Shown: piece after piece, positions 43,225-49,823 of the stretch
How the letters are laid out: every line of letters starts with the position of its first letter
Numbering within the stretch: position 1 is the first letter of the stretch
Assembly (NCBI GenBank): GCA_028532915.1
Contig: JAQQAI010000089.1
Coordinates: 248,001-312,000, forward strand
Length of the DNA stretch: 64,000 nucleotides
Direction: 5' to 3'
Source of the DNA: Sphaerochaetaceae bacterium
GTDB lineage: Bacteria; Spirochaetota; Spirochaetia; Sphaerochaetales; Sphaerochaetaceae
Made by a program: the position numbers and the translations under genes
The notes under the pieces: model-generated
The model's database searches: none
What the model was told of the DNA's origin: nothing
The model's input: the letters and a program-made list of their open reading frames with translations, nothing else

Positions 43225-44360
43225 CAGAAATTCTCCTTGGTTAATAACGAATCGAAGATCCACAGCCCGTCATGGCTGCCCGCTGCAGCTTCCGGATGAA
43301 ACTGGGTGCACATCACATTCCATTTCCTGTCGATCAATCCTTCGAGGGACTGATCGTTGAGATTGATGAACCACGGGGAAGCCGTAGTCTCAAGAGAATC
43401 GGGATCCACGGAGTAATTATGATTCTGACTCGTTATGATGATCTTACCTGTGACGGTGTCCTTCACGGGATGGTTCGAACCGTGGTGCCCGAATTTCATC
43501 TTCTTCACACGGCAGTCAAGGGCAAGTGCAATGATCTGGTGACCGAGGCAGATGCCTCTGACAGCGATCTTTCCCAAAAGCGATTTCACTTTGATGATAT
43601 GATCGTCCAGATACCGCGGGTCGCCCGGCCCGTTGGATAGGAATACGCAGTCGTAGGAGGAAAACTCTTCAGGCTCCATCTTCAAAAAAAAGGAGGCAGG
43701 GATGATATCAACATCTCCACCTCGTTTGAGAATCTCATCAATGATCGCTTTCTTGCTTCCGTAATCGATATACGCGACTTTCATTGTACCATCCGGCGAT
43801 TTCAGATGCTGAATCTGCTGTGTTTCGGTAAGCGAGATAAAGTCCCGTTCGCTCATATTCTGTATATTCTGCAGCTTCGAGACGATGGTGTCGATCTGCT
43901 TCTGCTGCAGATCATCCTCATCGACGAAGACGGCGTACATGGATCCGTTGTTTCTCAGATGGATCGTCAGCAGTCTCGTATCGATCTGTTCGATACCGCA
44001 GATATCAAATTCGTTTAAGAGAGCATCGAAACTGATTCTATTCTCGCTGATAATTCCGCGGTAGAGTTCTTTTACGATGAACCCTGCGCACAGAGGCTTG
44101 CTTGTCAGGTGCTGGAACCAGGAAGGGTCACACCCGTATGTGCCGATATGAACATTGCTCATCACAACCATCTGCCCTGCATACGAGTTGTCGGTAAGAA
44201 CCTCCGTATAGGAACTCATCGAGGTATTGAACACCAGCTCTCCGCTGCTCAGTGTGAGATCCTCCAGCGCTGAAAGCTGTTCATATGAGAGAGCGGATGC
44301 ACCGAATGAGACTCCTTTGAAGGTCGTTCCATCCTGTAATATCAGATATCGTGTGGCCAT
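43224..44360 (-). CDS. carA: Carbamoyl-phosphate synthase small (glutaminase) subunit
   Basis: 378 aa from MATRYLILQDGTTFKG (ATG 44360, GGAG upstream). The open frame extends 27 codons further through the ArgR box region but has no SD and an odd Cys/Asn-rich composition. N-terminal small-subunit domain, then class I glutamine amidotransferase with the nucleophile in VRGICLGHQIIALAL and His/Glu in TQFHPEAAAGSHDG. Delivers ammonia to CarB. Confidence 0.97.
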   Translation of the reverse strand: MATRYLILQDGTTFKGVSFGASALSYEQLSALEDLTLSSGELVFNTSMSSYTEVLTDNSYAGQMVVMSNVHIGTYGCDPSWFQHLTSKPLCAGFIVKELYRGIISENRISFDALLNEFDICGIEQIDTRLLTIHLRNNGSMYAVFVDEDDLQQKQIDTIVSKLQNIQNMSERDFISLTETQQIQHLKSPDGTMKVAYIDYGSKKAIIDEILKRGGDVDIIPASFFLKMEPEEFSSYDCVFLSNGPGDPRYLDDHIIKVKSLLGKIAVRGICLGHQIIALALDCRVKKMKFGHHGSNHPVKDTVTGKIIITSQNHNYSVDPDSLETTASPWFINLNDQSLEGLIDRKWNVMCTQFHPEAAAGSHDGLWIFDSLLTKENF

Positions 44361-44389
44361 TACAACTCCATTTATGCAACATTTTACGT

Positions 44390-44462
44390 TGCATTTATAT
44401 GAATTTTGTTGCATATTAGATTTTATTACATAAATATACAATAGTTTTTACATAAATATTCA
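44390..44462 (-). promoter_or_regulatory. carAB promoter with a cluster of ArgR-type boxes
   Basis: Minus-strand promoter TTGTAT (44436-44441), 17-bp spacer, TAATAT (44413-44418). Boxes resembling TGAATwwwwATTCA (11-12 of 14): TACATAAATATTCA (44449-44462), TACATAAATATACA (44427-44440) over the -35, TGAATTTTGTTGCA (44400-44413) and TGCATTTATATGAA (44390-44403) at and after the start of transcription. A longer palindrome TGCAAC...GTTGCA (about 44374-44393) lies next to them. Confidence 0.65.
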
Positions 44463-44463
44463 T

Positions 44464-44495
44464 AAAAAAAAGTTCTCCTATTACAGAGAACTTTT
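44464..44495 (-). terminator. Terminator of the DeoR-PDH-sugar operon
   Basis: AAAAGTTCTC (44468-44477) and GAGAACTTTT (44486-44495) form a 10-bp stem with an 8-nt loop; on the minus strand T residues continue to 44464. It isolates the kinase gene from carAB. Confidence 0.9.
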
Positions 44496-44513
44496 CTTTG
44501 AATGATGTGATTG

Positions 44514-45944
44514 TCACTGTCTGTTGGGAACAAAAACCTTCACTTTCTGTGTTTCTACGATCCTGTTTCTCCCCATCTGAACGCCGTCGAGTTCGCCAGT
44601 GGCGATCATCTGGACCATAAGGTTTCCCAAGGCAGTAGCTTCGACCGGGCCTGCAACTACCTGAAGTCCCGTCTCATCGGCAGTCCACTGGTTGAGAATC
44701 TCATTCTTGCATCCCCCGCCGATCACATGAATCGAATCAAACGTCTGTCCTGTTATCTTTTTGATCTCATCGATCGACTGCCTGTAGGCTCTGGCAAGGC
44801 CCCTGTAGATCGCTACCATGATCTCACCGTGACTTTCGGGAGGAAGGAAGCCCTTGTCGGTACATCCTTTCTTCACCCGGTCCACCATTAGAGACCCGGG
44901 AGAATTGGGTTTGAGGAACACCGTATCAAGAGGATCGATATATCCTTCGTAGGAAGCGCAATCGATGGTCTGCCCGTCAAGCTCCTTCCATTCGATCTTC
45001 TCTCCGTTACTTTCCCAGTATCGTACACATTCCTGCTGAATCCACATACCCATGATATTCTTAAGAAACCGGATATTGCCGTTCACGGCCATTTCATTTG
45101 TAAAACCGCTATCAAGCGCTTCTTTAGTGACGATGGGCTCTTCTGATTCAACTCCGAGAAGTGACCACGTACCGCTTGAGATATAGAGAAAATCCTTTCC
45201 TTTCTTATTCGGAACCGCTGCCACAGCGCTTGCCGTATCATGAGTACCGACTGCTACGACATCGATGCGATGTCTCACATTGAGTTCTCTGGCAAGTTCG
45301 CTCTCGAGAGGGGCTACCTTCGTACCGCTTGAAACGATCTTCTTGAATATAGACGAAGGAAGACCCGCCTTCTCTATGAGCTCGTAATCCCAGTCTTTTG
45401 TCGTCGGGTTGAACAGCTGAGTCGTCGATGCGTGAGTCATCTCATTGCTCATCACTCCGGTGAGCCAGTAGGTGATCGTGTCCGGGACACTGAGATAGCG
45501 GTCTGCGGTCGAAAGGACTTGAGGCCGCGTCTCTTTCATCGCCTTGAGCTGATAAAGCGTGTTGAACGGCTGAAAGGCTATCCCGGTTCTTTTGAACAGC
45601 GTCTCTCTGTCGATTACCCGGGTGATCTGCTCGATGCGTTCATCCGTTCTGCTGTCACGATAGTGGTAGGCGAACGATACGGGTGATCCGAAAGAATCGA
45701 ACAGAAGATAGTCGACACCCCAGGTATCGACACCGATGGAGGTAATCTGATCCCCGTAGAGGTCTAAAGCCGCTTTGATCCCTGTCTTTATCTGGGCAAA
45801 TATATAGGGAATGTCCCAATAGGTCTCATGCAGAAGCTTCACGTTCTCCGTTACGAAGCGGTGGACGACCTCGAAACTGTCGAGGTCCCCCACTATCACA
45901 CGTCCGTTGCTGGCGCCCAGGTCGATTGCTATATGTTTACTCAT
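44514..45944 (-). CDS. Rhamnulokinase-family (FGGY) L-ketose kinase
   Basis: 476 aa. Close to RhaB in pattern: AIDLGASNGRVIVGDL, IGVDTWGVDYLLFD, YHYRDSRTDERIEQ, GIAFQPFNTLYQLKAM, THDTASAVAAVP, SSGTWSLLGVE, FLKNIMGMWIQQ, VIGGGCKNEILNQWTADETG and GPVEATALGN. RhaB phosphorylates L-rhamnulose at O1. No RhaA or RhaD is near; instead the preceding genes are SorE-like and sorbitol-6-P dehydrogenase-like, so I suggest L-sorbose or a similar L-ketose as substrate (inference). GAGGAG precedes the ATG, 11 nt after the reductase. Last gene of its operon. Confidence 0.82.
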   Translation of the reverse strand: MSKHIAIDLGASNGRVIVGDLDSFEVVHRFVTENVKLLHETYWDIPYIFAQIKTGIKAALDLYGDQITSIGVDTWGVDYLLFDSFGSPVSFAYHYRDSRTDERIEQITRVIDRETLFKRTGIAFQPFNTLYQLKAMKETRPQVLSTADRYLSVPDTITYWLTGVMSNEMTHASTTQLFNPTTKDWDYELIEKAGLPSSIFKKIVSSGTKVAPLESELARELNVRHRIDVVAVGTHDTASAVAAVPNKKGKDFLYISSGTWSLLGVESEEPIVTKEALDSGFTNEMAVNGNIRFLKNIMGMWIQQECVRYWESNGEKIEWKELDGQTIDCASYEGYIDPLDTVFLKPNSPGSLMVDRVKKGCTDKGFLPPESHGEIMVAIYRGLARAYRQSIDEIKKITGQTFDSIHVIGGGCKNEILNQWTADETGLQVVAGPVEATALGNLMVQMIATGELDGVQMGRNRIVETQKVKVFVPNRQ

Positions 45945-45955
45945 AAGTTCTCCTC

Positions 45956-47218
45956 TCAGTGTTTCGGGGCATGTTTCAGAAGATACTGCTCAGCCTCGAG
46001 AGACCACAGGCCGTTGTTACGTTCTGTGATCTCAGATAGGGCCTTGTAGAAGGGATCTGTTTTTCCCAGTTCAGCGAAGTCTGCGATCGCTGTGAGAGGA
46101 AGATCGTAATGCGTGTACATCAGTTTCTTTCCGCCGGGAATCGAAGGAAGATTTATGACCGTATCGGTTACCGCGTTGAGTCCTCCGATATGAGTCACCA
46201 TACTGGCCGGATTCAGTTTACCTTTCTCCATCATGGAAAGGGATTCAGTCATATCGGCCGTGTTTCCGCCGCTGGTTCCCACTATATGAGTAGAAGCATA
46301 GTGAACATTGTAGAAATTCATCATAGCACTGAAATCAGTTCTGTTGGGACCTGCGAAAAAGTTGAGACATCCGTCTCTGGCAAGGATCTTGTCGGCCTGT
46401 TCCACAAGAGGAGCCACGGGAGCCATAACAAGAACATCATCGTATCCCTTTCCTTCCGAAAGCTCCATCAGAGCAGCGACAGGGTCGCTGGTGTTCTTCG
46501 TATTGAGATAGATGAGTTCGACACCACCTTTCGCCGCCTCTTCGATCGAATAGAGTGTCTGAGCCCTTTCGAGACGAGCATCGTCGATATCGGTTACCAC
46601 AACTCTCTTCGGTCTGCGGTCGCAGTGGATCGCATAGTCTATAGCACCCAGCCCCATCGGCCCCACTCCGGCTATGATGGCAAGATTGCCGCCTTCTCTG
46701 ATTCCCATATCATGGACATAAGACCCGTTTGTCGTATGGTACATAGCATGATAGGTCCCGACGATACACGATACAGGTTCAGCCAGTGATCCGAGGAAGA
46801 AAGCTTCGCCTTCGTAAGGAAGGAGGCAGTTGAGCTCCATCACTTCGTGAGGGATCACGATATAGGTTGAATCTCCTCCGATATAGGGATAGGAATATCC
46901 CGGTGCCGCAAGTGATCCCTTGTAGTTGAGTGCAGGCTGAATAGAGAATTTCGATCCTACAGAGAAGGAATCTTTCCATTTTGCCCCGACCTCTACGATC
47001 TCACCGCAGAACTCGTGCCCCAGTATGATCGGATTGTCTGCCACATCGTTCGGAATACGTTTGTGATCAGCGCCCTGTTCTGCCGCCTTATGATCGCTCA
47101 TACACACACTGTTGGTGATGATCTTTGCGAGTATCTCATCATCTTTGATTGCGGGAAGTTCGAATTCCTCAACTCTCAGATCGTTTTTTCCATAAAGTCT
47201 TACTGCTTTTGTTTTCAT
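45956..47218 (-). CDS. Zinc-type alcohol dehydrogenase, L-sorbose-1-phosphate reductase (SorE)-like
   Basis: 420 aa from the second of two tandem ATGs, 6 nt after AGGGAG. Medium-chain dehydrogenase: catalytic zinc site VCMSDHKAAEQG and GHEFCGEIVEVG, Rossmann segment IAGVGPMGLGAIDYA. Features of SorE as I recall it: PNDVADNPIILGHEFCG, PGYSYPYIGGDST, GCLNFFAGPNRTDFSAMMNF, HIVGTSGGNTADM and the tail LWSLEAEQYLLKHAP. SorE reduces L-sorbose 1-phosphate to D-sorbitol 6-phosphate. The four-cysteine structural zinc lobe is not seen. Confidence 0.8.
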   Translation of the reverse strand: MKTKAVRLYGKNDLRVEEFELPAIKDDEILAKIITNSVCMSDHKAAEQGADHKRIPNDVADNPIILGHEFCGEIVEVGAKWKDSFSVGSKFSIQPALNYKGSLAAPGYSYPYIGGDSTYIVIPHEVMELNCLLPYEGEAFFLGSLAEPVSCIVGTYHAMYHTTNGSYVHDMGIREGGNLAIIAGVGPMGLGAIDYAIHCDRRPKRVVVTDIDDARLERAQTLYSIEEAAKGGVELIYLNTKNTSDPVAALMELSEGKGYDDVLVMAPVAPLVEQADKILARDGCLNFFAGPNRTDFSAMMNFYNVHYASTHIVGTSGGNTADMTESLSMMEKGKLNPASMVTHIGGLNAVTDTVINLPSIPGGKKLMYTHYDLPLTAIADFAELGKTDPFYKALSEITERNNGLWSLEAEQYLLKHAPKH

Positions 47219-47233
47219 CATAATCTCCCTTGT

Positions 47234-48394
47234 CTAGTTGAGCATTACCTGCCCGCCGGTTACCGGCAAGGCCTGACCTGTCTCATACTTCTGTTCTACA
47301 ATATAACATATTGCCCTGACTACATCCGTTGTCTTACATCCTCTTGATAGTGGTACCTTCGATTCATAAAAGGCCCGTACATCCTCGACGCTTTTGGCTC
47401 CGGGGACCTTGTTCGCTCTCAGATACTGGACAAACAGTCCTCTGTCGGGATCGGACCACAGCGGACCGTCCAGGAAATTTCCCGGGCACACCGCATTCAC
47501 CTTGATGTTGTCGCTGACCAGTTCGAGTGCAAAACTCTGTGTCAGCCCGATAGTACCGAATTTCGCTCCGGCGTAGGCTCCGTTCTTGTTCGACCCTTCA
47601 AGACCGCTTTTGCTGCTTATGGTAATGATATCGGTCATATAGCGGCCGCCCGATCCGATATTCTGAAGAGCCATCTGACGGGATGCGAATTTTGTGCAGA
47701 TGAAAAACCCGGTATAATCGACTGAAGTGACGAATTCGAAATCTCTCAGGGAGATCTCTTTGACGCTTCCGGCTTTCAACACCCCTGCATTCGATACGAA
47801 AAGATCGATCGAACCGGTTAAGGCCGCTATCTCGTCCATCATCTGTTCGACAGACTCTTCGCTGCTCACATCCACTTTCAGACCGAGAGCTACAGTAGAT
47901 CCCGTCTTCTCATTGAGTTGAGATGCAAGAGAATCGGCGCCCTCTTTATTCATATCGGCGATGAAGACGAACCCACCCTCATCGATGAGTCCCTGAACGA
48001 TACCGGCACCGAAACCCTGTGCTCCGCCTGTTACGATGGATATCTTTCTTTTCATGATATCACTTCTTCTGCTGCTTCCTATAAAGGAGGGTTCCCGAGA
48101 AAAAGTCCCGGAGACAGCTTCGTCATAACTCATTCCCAGGTTGAACGTTACTGGAACGTTTTGCACACCTATACTTTTCGGGTATCTTCCGTTTGAACCG
48201 GCATATCCGGCAACTATTGAATCGAGGATCTTCACCGTTTCAGCAGCATCATCCCCGATGACAGACTCTGGAAGCATTACCTCAGCCTGACTGCCCTCTA
48301 TTGCATGAACGAATACGGAGGACTCACCATCATAGAAATATCCTCTGATCACAGGTCCCAGGAAAGAGACCAGTTTCTTTATTGTGCTATCCAT
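47234..48394 (-). CDS. Short-chain dehydrogenase, sorbitol-6-phosphate 2-dehydrogenase-like, with an N-terminal extension
   Basis: 386 aa from MDSTIKKLVSFLGPVI (ATG 48394, AAGGAG at proper distance; ATG 48403 is too close to it). Residues about 1-112 are an added domain of no recognised family. The SDR begins at MKRKISIVTGGAQGFGAGIV; SNAG, ISSKSG and YAGAKFGTIGLTQSFALELV give the Ser-Tyr-Lys triad. The end KVPLSRGCKTTDVV and TGQALPVTGGQVML closely parallels SrlD. Predicted reaction: D-sorbitol 6-phosphate to D-fructose 6-phosphate. Fifteen nt before the reductase gene. Confidence 0.78.
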   Translation of the reverse strand: MDSTIKKLVSFLGPVIRGYFYDGESSVFVHAIEGSQAEVMLPESVIGDDAAETVKILDSIVAGYAGSNGRYPKSIGVQNVPVTFNLGMSYDEAVSGTFSREPSFIGSSRRSDIMKRKISIVTGGAQGFGAGIVQGLIDEGGFVFIADMNKEGADSLASQLNEKTGSTVALGLKVDVSSEESVEQMMDEIAALTGSIDLFVSNAGVLKAGSVKEISLRDFEFVTSVDYTGFFICTKFASRQMALQNIGSGGRYMTDIITISSKSGLEGSNKNGAYAGAKFGTIGLTQSFALELVSDNIKVNAVCPGNFLDGPLWSDPDRGLFVQYLRANKVPGAKSVEDVRAFYESKVPLSRGCKTTDVVRAICYIVEQKYETGQALPVTGGQVMLN

Positions 48395-48396
48395 CG

Positions 48397-49749
48397 TTAA
48401 CATAACTCCTTGAATGTTCTTTTTGCGATATCGACTATGCTTTGAGGTTCGTAGGGATCCATTTTCATCCCGATTCCAGCATAGACCGATATCTTATCCT
48501 GCAACTTCCTGCCGTTCAGCGGGTTGTGTTCGCTGAACAGTCCCCAGTCAGGGTTTACATCTACCAGTTTTTCATGTGCAACAAGAGCCCAGGCGGACGA
48601 AACAAGGTGAACTGCTTCCTCTTCAAGCAGCTGCGGACAGTTGAACGACTGCCGTGAACTGTTGATGTCGACACCGCTGATCTCCATAAGATTGTGTTCT
48701 CTGCATAGCTTCTGAAGTCTTGCCATCTGCTCTTTCGTATTTCTCGGGGGCATATAGGTGATGGCAGGAAAACCGATGGAGGCCAGATATGCAACGAGTT
48801 CATCAAGAAAATCATCTTCAAACTTCTCTCTCTTCTTGTCGCCCGTGACGCTGTCGCCGACATCGCCGAGGTATGCATAGGCAGGAATCGCATCGATTGA
48901 AAGTGCAAAATCAACGACCTTTCTCACATCGATAGTCTCTTCTCGTGAAGGCTGGATGAAGAACTTGTCCAGATAGGCTCCCTTCAATACACCCAGTACG
49001 TCATAAAGGAAATGGACATTATCGGTATCGAGCAGACGTGACCGCAGCGTATCGGAAACGGAAATCTCAAGCTTTTCGGTCAGAAAGGAGACAACTTCAT
49101 CCTGAGATTGTGCCATCTTTGATATCTTCTTCGAGAAGGCATAGAGGATATGACGTTCTGTAATAGAGCCGCCTTCATCCGCTTTGGACAGAGGGGCCAC
49201 ATCGGCATCGAAATCGATAGGATCGACACCCAGAGGAATGATGATCTTGTTGAGAGCCTCAACCTGTTTCCTGTTCCGTTTGTTTCTTTCGATACATACA
49301 GGTTTCAGAAAATCCTTCACCTTCTCATATGCGCCCGCTTTGACGCCGTGAACAACCATGTAGACGATCCCCCTGCTGTCGGGGTTGTTGATCTTCTTAT
49401 CTTTGAAGGGAGTATCGAGAAAACTGCATCTGACTTCAAAACCGCACGTACTTGCGATACCGAGACGTTTTGAAGCCTCATGCATCTCATAGGCGGCTCC
49501 GATCGAATCATGATCGACCGAACCTACGATCGCCAGTCCGGCTTTCCAGGCGGCATAGGATGCAGCTGCAGGCTCGTATGGACTGAATGAATATGTGGTA
49601 TGCACGTGGTTGTTAACCTGTTCGAGAACCTCACGGGAAATTTCACCTTTTTTGTATGATTCACGAACAAAATCGCAGGCCGCAAGGCGTCGCTGCAAAG
49701 ATGGATCGTTGATATCCTTCTGAATCGTTTTAATAGAAAAATCACTCAC
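48397..49749 (-). CDS. PHP-domain metal-dependent hydrolase of unknown substrate
   Basis: 450 aa from a GTG at 49749 preceded by AGGAGA; a longer frame to 49815 would cross the intercistronic hairpin and lacks an SD. PHP metal motifs: NNHVHTTYSFSPYEP (HxH), VGSVDHDSIGAAYE, CGFEVRCS and MVVHGVKAG, later ISGVDINSSRQSFN. PHP enzymes are phosphoesterases, but this long single-copy type is unassigned. Its place between the PDH genes and the sugar-phosphate enzymes suggests a phosphosugar substrate, which is inference. Two nt separate it from the SDR. Confidence 0.75.
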   Translation of the reverse strand: MSDFSIKTIQKDINDPSLQRRLAACDFVRESYKKGEISREVLEQVNNHVHTTYSFSPYEPAAASYAAWKAGLAIVGSVDHDSIGAAYEMHEASKRLGIASTCGFEVRCSFLDTPFKDKKINNPDSRGIVYMVVHGVKAGAYEKVKDFLKPVCIERNKRNRKQVEALNKIIIPLGVDPIDFDADVAPLSKADEGGSITERHILYAFSKKISKMAQSQDEVVSFLTEKLEISVSDTLRSRLLDTDNVHFLYDVLGVLKGAYLDKFFIQPSREETIDVRKVVDFALSIDAIPAYAYLGDVGDSVTGDKKREKFEDDFLDELVAYLASIGFPAITYMPPRNTKEQMARLQKLCREHNLMEISGVDINSSRQSFNCPQLLEEEAVHLVSSAWALVAHEKLVDVNPDWGLFSEHNPLNGRKLQDKISVYAGIGMKMDPYEPQSIVDIAKRTFKELC

Positions 49750-49784
49750 TATAGGGTATCTCCTGTCTTTTTCAGTAGATATGA

Positions 49785-49810
49785 AGCGGCAGGCCCGAAA
49801 GCCCACCGCT
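49785..49810 (-). other. Intercistronic hairpin between E1 and PHP genes
   Basis: AGCGG/CCGCT and GGC/GCC arms around a UUUCGG-like loop. On the minus strand no T-run follows, so it is more likely an mRNA processing or stability element than a full terminator. It separates PDH and sugar parts of the unit. Confidence 0.45.
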
Positions 49811-49823
49811 GACATTTTTTTTA

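Noticed and set aside
44361-44441. Upstream extension of carA by 27 codons
   Set aside because: No SD, unusual Cys/Asn-rich peptide, and it would translate through the predicted promoter and ArgR boxes. The ATG at 44360 has GGAG and matches the family start.
49741-49760. CTCACTATAGGG on the plus strand, identical to the core of the phage T7 promoter
   Set aside because: Only 16 of 20 positions match, it lies antisense at the start of the PHP gene, and it is explained by the GTG start context. No T7-like polymerase or vector sequence is present.
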